Shown: positions 13,801-28,800 of the stretch, piece after piece
Numbering within the stretch: the stretch's first letter is position 1
Layout: every line of letters begins with the position of its first letter
From: Anisus vortex
Taxonomy: Eukaryota > Mollusca > Gastropoda > Planorbidae
Assembly: GCA_949126835.1 (NCBI GenBank)
Contig: OX421497.1
Span: forward strand, 23,129,612 to 23,193,611
Direction: 5' to 3'
DNA length: 64,000 bases
Made by a program: the position numbers and the translations under genes
The notes under the pieces: model-generated
What the model was told of the DNA's origin: nothing
The model's input: the letters and a program-made list of their open reading frames with translations, nothing else
Databases searched by the model: none

Positions 13801-16800
13801 CAACAATAATGTAAAAAACGACCAAGGACCCTTTTCTTAACATTTTTTGCATTTATTGAAAAATCAGTTTTACCGACTTCCGTACCGGTTCGTGGGGTAG
13901 CGTCACAAATTTACAAATCTAATGTATTAATTTTAGTGAAATGCATTATATTAAAACAAAAATGTATACACATCAATGTCTAGATTTTATTGGGCTACTC
14001 AATACACACTTTAAAATAAAGGTTTGCTCCTTCCTCCATTCTGGGCCATACTTGATAACGAAATTTCCATAAAGAGCCAAATCTGATTGAAATAACAAAC
14101 AAATAATTTGAGTTTCTGTAAGTAAACAATAAAAGCAAGAAGTACTACTTTATAGTATATCTCTATTTGTTCTATAAGTAAACAATAAAAGCAAGAAGTA
14201 CTACTTTATAGTATATCTCTATTTGTTCTATAAGTAAACAATAAAAGCAAGAAGTACTACTTTATAGTATATCTCTATTTGTTCTATAAGTAAACAATAA
14301 AAGCAAGAAGTACTACTTTATAGTATATCTCTATTTGTTCTATAAGTAAACAATAAAAGCAAGAAGTACTACTTTATAGTATATCTCTATTTGTTCTATA
14401 AGTAAACAATAAAAGCAAGAAGTACTACTTTATAGTATATCTCTATTTGTTCTATAAGTAAACAATAAAAGCAAGAAGCACTACTTTATAGTATATCTCT
14501 ATTTGTTCTATAAGTAAACAATAAAAGCAAGAAGTACTACTTTATAGTATATCTCTATTTGTTCTATAAGTAAACAATAAAAGCAAGAATAACTAGTTTA
14601 TAGTATATCTCTATTTGTTCTATAAGTAAACAATAAAAGCAAGAATAACTAGTTTATAGTATATCTCTATTTGTTCTATAAGTAAACAATAAAAGCAAGA
14701 ATAACTAGTTTATAGTATATCTCTATTTGTTCTAAAAGTAAACAATAAAAGCAAGAATAACTAGTTTATAGTATATCTCTATTTGTTCTATAAGTAAACA
14801 ATAAAAGCAAGAATAACTAGTTTATAGTATATCTCTATTTGTTCTATAAGTAAACAATAAAAGCAAGAATAACTAGTTTATAGTATATAGATTATAGCTA
14901 AGCTAATCACTTCATCTGTTTAGTTATTATGAGACAATGTCAAAGTCAATATACTGCTTTCTAAATCTGATTGTTGTAATTTAATTGTTCTGTTTTCAAG
15001 ATATATATAAAGGCTGTCTAGAAATATACCTGAGAACAGCATTGATTCTCTGGTTGGTTTCCTCATGCTGAAGTTCTTTTATAATCATATTTCTAGCTTT
15101 GTCTGATGACTTGGCAGATGATAGCAAAAACACAGAGGCTGAGGGAACAAAAGTAAAAAAATAACTTTTAAATATTGCACAAATTAGTTTTACACTTTTT
15201 TTTTTAAAGTAATTAAAAGTTTTTAAACTATTTTGAAGAATACCTTGAATGCTCTTAATTTATCTCATAAAGTAAACAGCATTAAAATATACTCAAGTTA
15301 TATCCAATGAAATCATATATAAATTTAGGCTTGTATAAACTTCTGATTTTTTAATTCGTTTTTTTTATTTAAATTACTGCAGTAAGAAAAGTTCTACTTT
15401 TGGGTTTGGTATATTATATAGAAATTACAGCCAGCATAGGTATTTCAACAATCAAAATGAGTCTAACCAGCTGCGGCTGCCAATTCTTGATCACTTTCTA
15501 ACATGAGTTCCCAGGCAACAGGCATGATGTCAATAAAATGCTCCACATTAAGAACCGGCACTGCCTTTGTCAGTATAGCCATGGGGCACTGAGTCAGCCT
15601 ATGTGCCTGTAAGAATATTCATTTATCTTGTAGATAAAGACAAAATTATACTGGAGGTTACTAAAAAAAATGTTTCCTTACAAATAAAAATATTGTGACA
15701 AAAAGAAGTGATTATTTAATGTAATGTGTGTATAACACTTAGGTTACTTTACAAAACACTACAGTTTGTGGTCTATTACAATAATTTCCAAGACTTACTT
15801 GTGATGTTAAGTATTTTATAATAGCAGGCTCTTCCTTAGCTTCTCTTGGTTTGTCATCTTTCTTTGTACTCAGTTTCAGCTTAGTCAATGAAACATCAGT
15901 CTTGATTTTTTCTAACAGTGGGGTGCTTTCTCTTCTTCTTGTGGTGGGTGAACTCACTTGAAAAATGGATTCCTAGAAAATGTAATTTTTAATTAGCTTC
16001 TTGGTTTATAAAGGAATACTTGTTCAAAACTTTATTTTTATCTCTTATTCATACATTTTGAGTCTGCTTTAATACTTTTTTGCTAATGTTTGTGTACGTT
16101 TAATAGCTGGTAAGGGTCTAAGGGGTAAAGGGTATGACATCTTTATGGGACACAGTGGAGTAGTTGCAGTGTATTTAACATCTCTGAAGGTCCTGGAATC
16201 AAATTCAGGTAAATTAGGCAGGATTTTTACCTGGGTCTGGAGGGTGTCCCCAGCTCTGATGGGTACCCAAGATTAATTGGGGAAAGTGAAGGCTGCTGGG
16301 GATTGTGCTGGCCTCAAAATGCCTTGTATTTTGTAGCCAAAGAAACTGGTGAAAGTTGCTACACTAGCCATATACATTTATATAATGATATCTTTATATA
16401 TTAAGCCTCAAGAAACCATGGCATATGTTCCTCAAGGCTCCAAAAAGACTAATGATGAATCATGACCAAGACTTGATAATTACCCTTCTCTTTAATTTTT
16501 CTTTCAGTGTGTCTTTTCTATCTGCCTGATGCTTGCCAGAATCTTTTTCGTCTTCTTCAGAGGATTCGTATAGTTTACGAAGAGCAGCAGTTAGCCTTGT
16601 ACAGGATCTACGCTGACGTTCATAACAGTTTGGATGGCAGAAGTTTTGGTGTGTACATATGAAGTTTGAAAGATTAGCTAACTGAACAACAACCTATAAG
16701 CAAAAGCACAGAAATATTACTTCATTATGCAGATTCTCTGGAGAAGAAATTCATTTACACTTTAGCTGCTAAACTAAGGGCTTTCTTACATGAATAACTG

Positions 16801-19800
16801 ATTAATATTCGTACAAGCATTTCTTTACATTACATTTACAGAACAATATGAACTTAAAGAATAAATTGGATCAAGTTTGACCATTTAAGTCACAAGTCCA
16901 TTTAGTAATAGACAAGGGTGTTCTGATTTAAGCCATTAAAGCCACAAGTCCAGCCAATAATAAAGTAGGTTTAGAAGGAAAATTTGACCATTAGAGCCTA
17001 AAGTTCATTTAATTATAAAGTGGGTGATCTGAATGTAAATACCGTATATACTCGCGTATAAGTCGCACTTTTTAAACCGAAATTTTCGACAAAAAGTAGG
17101 GGTGCGACTTATACACCCAACACTGTTTTTGAAAAGTTTGAAAAACATCACTACTCTGTCATACAGTTTGCTACATAGCCCGTATAGTTGACTGTAGTGA
17201 TGAAGAATTACTAGGACATGCGTTGACCTACATTTTACATTTAGAAAACTTTCGTAGGCGTACATATTACTATCTTTATATAACTGAAATTGAGATCGAC
17301 AAATATTTTAGCTTTTTCAGCCATCCCCCCCCCCGCTTTTCTTTTGAACATTTGGACCGATTTTGTAATGCCGAAAAGTAGCGTAAGTTTAAATGCGGCA
17401 TTTTTTTGGGTAGGCTTATTGAACGCAATTTACAGTATGGAAAGAATAGTAAATGTGTTAAAGCCTGTCTAGGCCTATAATGTAGGTAGGCAAATAAGCT
17501 TAAGATGTGTTTTATTTAGTAGTCCTACGTAAGGTCTAGGCTCATGGGCTATAGTTTACTAATAAGGCAGTGTTGAGCATTCCGATAAAACCGCGCCATG
17601 TCTAGGCAATGTTTTCCAAAACTACGATCGGTAAATGGACGCCGCTTATTATTTGTCGGTAGCGCAGACACACTTGAAATCATTACAAACAATGTTAATG
17701 GTAGTTAGTACACATGTATAGCGCGTCATAAATGCCGGCGCCTCCCAGTCTCCAGTCTAGGCGACATTGAGTCTAATGACGTACTTCAAAGACTTTTTGT
17801 GTGTAGTGTTACTATAGGGATAGGAACTGAGGAGGGAAAGGGACTTTGATTGAAGAAACAGATACCTTACTTTGCCATCTCATTAATGTCTGTAGGCCTA
17901 TTGATCGGTTGTTTCAAATAAATGAAGCCCTGCCTTTATTTGATTATGTTTGCCTTATGCACGATTAAAACCATTTTTTAAAGGAAAGTTTCCAAATTAG
18001 GGTGAATATTTAGTAACTTTTATGTTTAAACGGTATGCATTTTTGAGATATTAAAAGGCAGTGTAACCCGGGAAGTCGGGGTGCGACTTATGCGCGGGTC
18101 AATGACAACATATAAGGAAAAAAAATCTTAAACTAGGGGTGCGACTTATACACTTGTGCGACTTATACGCGAGTATATACGGTACATCAATTATTTTGAT
18201 ACTACCAGGTGTGAATCGACCAAGTCCAAAAAACAAATTTTTCAGGAGAAGAAAACAAACTGACATATTGTTAAAAAGAGAATCAAAATAGCCGTTTTTT
18301 TGATTATGAAATTTTACTAAATCTTTTGGACAATACTGCAAGATATTTTTGGACATAGGAGATTTCCTCAGAAATATTTTTAGTCAATGTGTAAATGACT
18401 ATTAGGAAATAGACTGATGAATGTATAGAAACCTCAATGATCAGATTTACTACAAGCTACTAGAGCTGAGAGCACTATGAGAACAAATAAATTAACCCAC
18501 CTTAATCCATGGCAGGTTAGTATACAAATGTTCATCTTCCAGTTCCATTTCTTTGTCAATAGGAGATTCCTGAGTGTCATCACTCATCATGGTCACAGAC
18601 TCTGTATCAACTTCAGTTGGTGCTTCCTCTTCAACTAGCAGTTTGGCATCAGACTGCAGTGAGTGACTGCTGATTTTACGGGACTTTATACTGCCACCAT
18701 GTTTGATGCCTAAGTTAGCATAAAATGTGATTTAAAAAATATTATAAAAAAAAATTTTTTGGTTCAAACTGAGATTATCAGTGTCTTTATTATTGATCAA
18801 TAAAGTAGTGTTGTTGTTTTTTTAAATAATATACTGTACATGTGTATAAAGTACATAAAGGTATGGAAAGAATCCATATCAGACCATATAAATCCATAAG
18901 GCCCGTGAAGCAGTTTTCACATGTTTTTATTACCACAATATACTAAGGGATAGTTTGGCGAGCACAATGCCCAGCCACCTTTACTTTGATTCAACTGAAG
19001 TCTGGTACAGATCGGGATCTGGACAGACTCTGGGATACCTTCCAGACCTGGAATACCTTCCTGGCCTTCACCAGGGATGACATAAATGATATATTACTCA
19101 ATTATTACTTTAACTGGTACTTACTCCCACCACCACCTTCTGGTCTTGAAAGTTTGAAACTTCGTCTGAAACTAAGATTGTGTCCAGAACCACGGCGAAA
19201 ATGCCGCAAAAGTTTTTGTCTGCCTTGAGCTAATCGCCGAACTAAAAGAAATGGGAGAAAAACAAAATATTATTAGTATAATGGATACAAATTCTTAGAA
19301 TTATATTTCACTATATAAGACTAGACTAGAACTCTTGTTGTATTGAGAATTGGGATTATTACTAAACTCTTAGAATTCAGGAAATCAACTCTAAGGTAGC
19401 AAGTAGTTTTAAAACTACACAGAGATCAACTTGTACTCTCAATGACTGGCAAGTTGGGTGCAAATATAAACTTTATGTACACCACTGGTATCATGAATTA
19501 AAGTTAAGCCTGATGGACAATGGTAAGCTAAGAATGGCCAAGTATAACCTGTTGGGGCAAAGGTGAGCTAAGAATGGCCTAGTAATATCCTAATGGGGCA
19601 ATGACCTAAGAAAGAGACTCACCTCTTTCTTTTTTATCCTCTGCCGTAGCATTAGGATCCAGGGCTGACAAAGATGCTGTACTACTATGAAGAGAATCTG
19701 ATCGTTCAGTAAGCACAGCAAAACTAATTTTTCTGTCCCCTGGACTGCCAACATTGTCTGAAAGAAGTATGTTCTCTTACAGTGCTATTCAAAGATTAAA

Positions 19801-22800
19801 GGATTTAATAATTAAGTACAATGTTTAGATGCTACACAACGGTTTCTAAACAAAAATACATTATTGGACCTACTAATATTTGAAGGCAGTTCAGCGAGAT
19901 TGGATTCTGAGCTTTTGTCAGAGTGACCAGGGCTACTAACAATACTACTGTAGCGGCGACAAGGCACATTTTTCTCCCACACATGCTCTCGCTTTTGACT
20001 TCTGGATCTTGGGAGGTACTGGAATGTTTCTCTTAGGAAGGTTGTTATTTCAACAAGGACAAGACAGGCCAACATTTTCAGTGCATAAGGACATTCATTG
20101 CCTTTCTGATTCACAGATGCTGGTTAGACAAAGAAAAAATAATTATTAGAAAAAGAAATTATAATGTATGTTTACAAAGAAATATGTTTAGCTAAAACAA
20201 AAATATAAAACTATGCTTAATGGTATACTATATAGTTAAGGATTTCAAAATATTGTATTTTAACTTCAATAGATTTTTTTCTTGGTTATTTCTATGGCAC
20301 TTTTTTATGTGATTGATTTACCCTCATCTAGAAAATCTTCTTCTTCATCCTCTATTCTCAGCTCCTTTTTCCTTTTTTCATCTTTAACATCATCAATGAC
20401 TGCCAGTCTATCAGCATGCTCTTTTGCAAGAATGTATTCCATTTGTAAGCCAAGGTTCTGGGAAAAGAAAAATTAAAGTATAGATATGATCAGGGTTGTA
20501 CAAAAAGTTTCAAATGCGTGGAACATTTTGGTTGTTTGTTTCAAGCTGTTTTTACCTCTGCCCAGGCATAGAACATGCGACCAGCAGCTCTTTGTAGCAT
20601 TAGATTTCTGCGGTAACCAGAAGGCTGGCCTCTGTTTTGTAATGCTGCCACAGTGTGTCTGAAGCTTGGCAGGTTGAGCTTCATCCAATTGGGCCATTCA
20701 CCACGGTTACATCTATGAATGAAATGGGCACATTCTAATAGCATTGATGCCCTTGCAGAGACTGGAGCTTCCTGCAATCAAAATAGAACTTTCAATAGTT
20801 GTAAGTATTTACCAAAAAATAACTAAAAAGGTCTTCTAATTCTAAGAGTTAACATCTTACTCCATGAGTGCATGCCCATGAAAAGTACAAAAAGGACATT
20901 TCAAAAACTACTATTTAAATAGAAACTTTGGGTGTTTCAAAGATATATGAACCAGATCTACCCCTTCACTGGACAATAGCTTTTAAACAATATCTCCTTC
21001 TAACAAAATTTAACCAGGATGATATTATTTATTTGAATTTAAAACTATATTTTAACATTAGCCATACTATTTTCCCCAAAGTAACCATATTAATGAACAT
21101 CTCCCAAAAAAGAAACATAGTATTAATAGTTAATGGTGCAAATGGGTACTATTTAGATAGGAAAATCACAATTTTAAATTCCTTATTTGAATATGTGAAC
21201 AATAGGTAAAAAAATCAGTATAAATCTAATAAAATTATAATAGTTGGCAGGTCTGTGAAAAGTACTTTTATTGTTCTTGTGATAATGGGAGGGTAGAAGG
21301 GGCAGATGCCTAGCAAGGCCATTGGCATAGAACTCTTCTTTCAAACATTGATAGGCAATACAAAGTTATCTTGAAGATGAAATTACTTACTAGATCTAAC
21401 ATGGCAGCAAGAAGTTGTGGATCTGGTAATGAGCCAGGAGAACAGCACTCTAAGAGAAATGAGAAACGCAGCATTCCAGATTTGACAATATACTTGTCCA
21501 CCATCCGCTTCTCTTTAACAAACATCAACTCTACACCACCTTCATTCTTCAGTCCTGATCTTTGCTTGTAAAAATCTAAAAGAAATAATTAAACATTAGG
21601 AGAACAAACAGCTGTAAAATTATAGTTTTTTCATCTGTAAAAGTATAAAAGACAAATATTACTTGATCTCTTTTAGAAATTGTTTTTAATGCCTTAGTGT
21701 TTGGTAACTAATTCCCAGAAAATAATACCCTTTTAATGACTATTCATAAAAACAAAAAACCAGTCTTAGTTTGTTAGTCCATTTTGCATTGTAATAAGGC
21801 AGCCAACATTTTGCAGAGTTCAGATGCATCCCTCTCAAGTGTCAACCCAATCCACTCTGATGGACTTAAGTCTCTCTTGCTGTTTGCTCTCCAGGTGCTC
21901 ATGAGTCGCCCTTGTTTCCTTTTCAAATTCTTTATGATTTCCAACTGAAAGCCACCTAGGGATGTGTGCTTTCTGGCATCTTCAGTACATGACCTGTCCA
22001 TCTCACTTTAGTTCTGTAAATCAGGTCTGCAACTGCTGGTAGCTCACACTGTTTGAGAGTTTCTTCCTTTTTTTATGTGATGTGAGTAACTTATGCTTAG
22101 AATCTTCCTTGGGTGCTTTTGATGAAATACGTTACATGATCATGTGCATGATTATCTTAGTTGCCCTCCATGTCTCACTGTCATAGCCATCTCTAATTAA
22201 AACAAAATATGAAGAGATCATGGGATATGTATTTTGTTCCTACCATCACAACTTCCTTTGCGAGTCATTTTTTTCCCTAAAGTTTTGATCCCATCTTCTA
22301 TTCTTTTTCTAGCACTCAGAAAGGTCAAGGTTGCTTGACTTGCCGCCCTGAAGGACATACGCCCTCTGCCGCTAGGACCTGTGCGATGAACCTGGGCCTC
22401 ACTGCGACTTTCTCGTCTGTCCAGGGGAGGTGGGTCTGAAACTTGCTCATCCTCATGATCACTTTTGGTACCTCTTCTCCAACCTATCATTTAAACAAAA
22501 GAATTTTGTTTTTATATCATACAGCTGTTAATAAAAACAAAATTCATAAGCAGTTTTTAATTAGTGTAGAGCATTCTTAGAAGCAAAAAGTTAAAACAAA
22601 TTACATAATCATCATTTTGGGGGTCAAAACTTTTTTTTAAAAATCCTTAATTTCCATAAATTTTATTTAAAACTATTAGTTGCAGTTCAATTAAATATAA
22701 ACTGAAATAAAACCCTAAAAACAAACTTTTTTCAACAAAATTCTTTACATGAATTTTGGTTATGCATTAACTTGGGTAGTGGGGGATGTAACTAAAAGTT

Positions 22801-25800
22801 TGATAAAATGTGTTGTCATCAACTTGATGTTTAAGTGCCAAGTTTCTGCTTGATAGGAGGATGGAAAATGAAGGTCGGATCATTTGTCAACCAGAAACAT
22901 AAATGCTTACAAAAACAAATTTAATGTAAAAGATGTTTTAAAAAAAGGGCAAAAAATAATACAATTATAATGTATGTGTATGAGAATTACCAATATTAAA
23001 TTTACTAAATCGACGTCTGGGTGTTGAAGTGGACTGAGGAGAATCTTCTTCTGGTGCGGAGATACTTGTTCGTGGACTTTTGCCTCCCACCACTTCATCT
23101 GTAACCTCTGAATCACTTGCTGCATATTGAAACATCAGGGACTGAGAAAGTTAAGTACATCAACTGGTTAGACCTTAGAAGCCTTATTAGTATAATATTA
23201 GCGGCAGCTACTTTAATAATGTTTACTCTGCTACCTAAAGATGCAAGGCAAGTAATTTTTAATCAACTGCATTGAACAAAATCTTAAAATTGTTTATGAA
23301 AACATTTAATTTTTTTTTTTTTTACTTTTGTGATTTTGGTGCGAAACAATGATTTCTTTGATTTCCGTCTGCTCATTGCATCCTCGGAGCTCTGCAGGCT
23401 GACATGTTTGGAAGAGACTGGGGTTTCCTTCTCGTCCCCACTCTCTGATGTTATTGATGTGGTTCTCCTGAATACAAAGATAGCACTTGATAAACTTTTG
23501 CTACTGTTATAGCACCTGATACACTTTTGCTACTTTTTGTACTATCTGAACAGAACAAGTGTCTGCTAAATTCCTTGACTAGGTTTCCAACTTTCTTTGA
23601 TTTACTAACCTGATTGGAAAAACTTGCTTTTTTAAAGTAACTGGCAGTTTTTTGGCACTAACAGTAAGTTTATGTAGAGAATCGAGTAGTCCACTTAAGG
23701 CCACACGACGAAATGTTCCTCCATGGACTTCTTTTATGTAAGCCATTAATTGTCGCACATCACAGAATAAGCTCTGAAACAACAAACACACATCCAACTA
23801 TGAAATGACAAGCACATCACAGAATAAGCTCTGAAAGAACAAATACACAATAAACTCTAAAAAAACAATCACTAAAATGACACAATAATTAAATCTAAAA
23901 AAATAACAGATGTAAAAAGCTGTGTTAACATGTAATAATTTGTTTTGTGGCTATTAGATACAAGGAAGATAATGCTTACAATGTTTTCATTTCCATACAG
24001 CTCTCCTGAACACTCAACACATCGGGTCACAAGCGGCTTCATTAGGTTGGCTATGAGGACGCCTTCCACACCCCGATAGCCTTCACCACCAACACTGTGA
24101 CCAAAATTGTTAGCGTAGCCTAAGCGAGGAATATTCTCCTGAGACACTGATTTTTTGTGAGCTGAAAAAACAAGCTTCTGCTTTAATCTTTTTTTTACAT
24201 GAATAAAATAATTTTATGACATAAAAGTAAAATTTTCCTTTGCCCAACATTATTTTCAATTTTACAGAGATTGTTTCATTTCTTTTTAATTCCATGTTCA
24301 TTTTATGTGAAACAAATACATTTTCAGTACGAGCAATGAAATCTACTTACGAACTAATGTAAATATGAAAAATTTAAATACAACCTAAGAACTTATGACT
24401 TACTTATTGGTGACTGTAATATTGCTGCAGGATCAAAACAAAAACCAAGGAATGCATGCAGGAAATCCACAGTCTCTTGCAATGGCCGCTTAATGATTGT
24501 GTCTCTGAGAAACTTGTGGAAAAGACTGGGATTTATTTTGTGCAGCCTCTGCAAACAGTTTTGGCCTTTTATACGAAGATGGTCACCTTGAGCTCCAACG
24601 ACTCCATCTCCACAGCCATGAGGACAGCCCAAAGCTTTGTAGATTCTGTTCAAGGCAAATCCATGAAACATCAGAAAACAGATTTATATGCATTGTGACA
24701 TATAGTATAATGAAACAAATTTATGTTGACAAAATAAAAGACATCCCTAGTATGTGCAAGATTCATCATTAGTGTAGGACAAAGAATATTGGGCAACGTA
24801 ATAAATAAATAGTGCCCATCCCCCCAACTTTCAATATAAAAATAATAAATGGCTAAAATGCTGTCAAAATGACAAAAATTTTACTTTCCACTTTATTTGT
24901 ATAATTTTAAAAACAACATTTCTTTAGCTATTTGTTACTAAAATCACTTCCTATTAACCAACTGTTAGAAAAAAAATATAAATGACCTGAACAAACTGTC
25001 CATTGCAAGACTGTGAGCAGTTATTTCATCTTTTGACTTGTTAACTGCATCAGAAATGGGTGATTGTTTACCACTCTGCATTGCATCCAATCCTAAAAAA
25101 CAAAATGATAAATACAAAAGACTCCAAATATTAAAGTAACTTTAGTAACTAGTTCTGCGTAAATTAGAGCTTTCCTCCTTTAACATTTATTTTTGCTAAA
25201 TAAGCATATTAAATGTTGTGAATAGTTTTTTATTTGAATATAACATTATTATTCACTTAAACTGGACATACTATCAGCCCATGAGGAAATATCTGAACTC
25301 CCAGATTGGCAAAGTATAATTTTTTTAATAAAACAATATTAATTTTGTAGTATAATAGATCTAGAATAATATATATAAAAAATAATTAAAAATAAATATG
25401 GTTTTAAAATAAATTATCAAAATCCTAGAATAAGCCAAATCATGAATAAGATCTTTATTAAAGCTAAATCTGCAAAGAAAAGAAAACACAACTGTGCAGA
25501 TTTAACTTTAAAAGATTATACTAGAGACATAAATTTTAAGCATTATTTGTCACATTTATTTGGCTTCAGCTTTCAATAATTTTACATTTCAAAAAGAAAA
25601 AAATAATTCATTTTAATCTACTGTTGACCTTGTTGTAGAGATAAAATAACTTCAATAATATTTATTTCCCCCCCTCCATCTTTAGTCTGAAAATATTTCA
25701 GTATTTTCACCTTCAGGAGTTCCAACAGAAGAGTTGTGACTTGAAGTGCCAGCTTTGCCAGAATGTGGAGTTTCTGCAGTCATGCTGAAAGACTTTGTTT

Positions 25801-28800
25801 CAATAATTTCAAGATCAAGGAGACAGTTTAGCAGGTTCAGTAGAACTTCACAAATCCTGGGACTGTGCTCTTTAATGGCAACAAAGTGAAGAGCCCTCAG
25901 TACAACTTTGTAATTGATGTGTCCGTTGGAGGATTGAATGTAAAACTTTGAGCCAGACACCTAAATCAAGAAACACAAGAGATAACTAGTTACTGTCATT
26001 TGTACACCATATTGAAGATTTATTAACATTCATTCAGTATTCTTAGTCTAAAACCATTTCCAAATTCCCTAGCTTTGGTTTCCTAAACTTTATTTTGGGA
26101 CTCTTATGTGTAAAGTATCTAAATGTTATCCAGTAGTGTTTATATGTAGTATTATATATATTTATATATCATATACATATAATATAATATACAATATATT
26201 ATAAATAGTATTCAACATTATTTTATAGTAGATGTTTTGTAAATACATTAAAATCATAGAAATAGCTGTTGAACAGTTTTTTATAAGGATTCCTTAGTTT
26301 TAATTTTTCGTAAATTTGAAAAAAATAAGTTTTTCCAAACTTTAATGAGCCCTCCCTCTGACACTACTATACTGACAATACAAGAAAAAATACCAAAACC
26401 AAGTAAAGTGCAAATTTTCTATTCATAAATATAAAATAATGACTATTTATTATAATGGATTCAAATAATGATAAAGTGCTTAGGTAATAAAAATGGTTGA
26501 AAAGGCATGAACATTTCTAAAATCACTCTATGTTGTTCTACCTCTTGTACTTCACCATCTTGCTTATAGGCAATATTGGAATCTGTGTAGCTACGTGGAA
26601 GAATTGGAGACCCTAGTATATCATCTGTAATACAAATTAAAGAAGCTGTACATATTTATTCCTAGTAAAAATAAAATGTAATGTTTCTTGACAGGTATTG
26701 TATGAAAAAGATTGTTATGTTACTTTTATTACTTGTAACCCATAGAGTAGTTCTTGTTTAAATAGTGTTGTTGTACCTTTCACATCTGGGTTATGTTCTG
26801 TTATACGAATGATGGGGTGGCGTGCATTATCTTTTTCTCCAGCAGAATTGGAAGATTTCCCTTGTAGATCGGCCTGAGATGAAGTGGATGATTCTTGACC
26901 ACTACAGTGACTACTGCTGCCCATGGAGTCTTTGTCCTGCTGGCTTAAAGTGGACAAGCTCTTTCTACTCTGCATGCTAGAAATAAATATAATATATTAG
27001 CCTCTTGTGATCAAAAACAAAAATGAAGTATGATGATAAGAAACTAGCTGCAAGGGAAGTAATTCACAAATACCTGGATGCTTGCTCATTCAGCTTTTCA
27101 CTATTTTCTCTTGCCTCTTTAGCCAAAACATTCAATGCTGGTCGGTGAAGATCACTTTCTAAATCATGAGCACTGTCATCTTTTGCTGAAAACACATTTT
27201 TATCATGAGTTTAAAATCACTTTACAAAAATTGTGCCAAGTATTTCATGTTTAAATTAACAAAGTACAGTAGTGCGACAATCTCAAGAGCATAATCACCA
27301 ACTTATTTCAACAGATACATATTCATGAAATATTGTTTACAGGTAAATAAATATTTATTTGAACAACTAAGATAAATCTAAACAATAGATATATAGTAAG
27401 TCTCCAGACTGTGAAAACTGAAGGTATAATGTGTTGGATACAATGAAAGAGAAAATTTTAAAAAGTGAGTTATAAAACAAGTTTTGAACTATTTTTTAAG
27501 GTCAAAACTAAAATTGTTGCAAGAAAAAATTTTTTTAGCATGCAATTTTAGCTGATTTAGAAACAATGAATATTGTTTTTCTAAAATGAAAACTCTGCAT
27601 GACTAAAGTATAAAACAATGTCAATGATGTAAAACAATGTCTATATTGATGTAAAACAATGTCTATATTGATGTAAAACAATGTCTATATTGATGTAAAA
27701 CAATGTCTATATTGATGTAAAACAATGTCTATATTGATGTAAAACAATGTCTATATTGATGTAAAACAATGTCTATATTGATGTAAAACAATGTCTATAT
27801 TGATGTAAAACAATGTCTATATTGATGTAAAACAATGTCTATATTGATGTAAAACAATGTCTATATTGAATGTAAAACAATGTCTATATTGAATGTAAAA
27901 CAATGTCTATATTGATGTAAAACAATGTCTATATTGATGTAAAACAATGTCTATATTGATGTAAAACAATGTCTATATTGATGTAAAACAATGTCTATAT
28001 TGATGTAAAACAATGTCTATATTGATGTAAAACAATGTCTATATTGATGTAAAACAATGTCTATATTGATGTAAAACAATGTCTATATTGATGTAAAACA
28101 ATGTCTATATTGATGTAAAACAATGTCTATATTGATGTAAAACAATGTCTATATTGAATGTAAAACAATGTCTATATTGATGTAAAACAATGTCTATATT
28201 GATGTAAAACAATGTCTATATTGATGTAAAACAATGTCTATATTGATGTAAAACAATGTCTATATTGAATGTAAAACAATGTCTATATTGAATGTAAAAC
28301 AATGTCTATATTGAATGTAAAACAATGTCTATATTGAATGTAAAACAATGTCTATATTGATGTAAAACAATGTCTATATTGATGTAAAACAATGTCTATA
28401 TTGAATGTAAAACAATGTCTATATTGATGTAAAACAATGTCTATATTGAATCACTATACCATCTTCCTGTTGATCTCTTTTACGAAGAAATGATTTGCCA
28501 GAATCAAAGAACTGTTTCAATTCTACCACCCTGATCTTCTTGAAGGCTGGTTCTTTGCGAATTTCTGGTATGGGAAACGTTGTCATTGCAGGCCGTCTCA
28601 TCTCTAGACCAGGAACATGTTTGGCCGTCGGGCTTGGTTGGTCATGGAAAGTGCTGGTGGTAGGGGTGGAGGGCATGAATGTATCAGCTAAGTTGGCATG
28701 CTTGTGCGAGGCTACCAGTATGTTTAGGTCAGGGATGGGCAGGGAGGAGCTCCTAGCCCTCTCCTTAGAGTCCATTTTTTCAAGCTCATGGCACACCTCT

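Noticed and set aside
20928..21209. 93-aa open frame in an unc80 intron
   Set aside because: AT-rich composition, no recognised motif, and flanking unc80 exons splice in frame without it.
22991..23121. Shorter version of unc80 exon 19 with an acceptor at 23121
   Set aside because: It would shift frame relative to exon 18 and lose the conserved SLMFQYAASD block; the acceptor at 23141 fits both.
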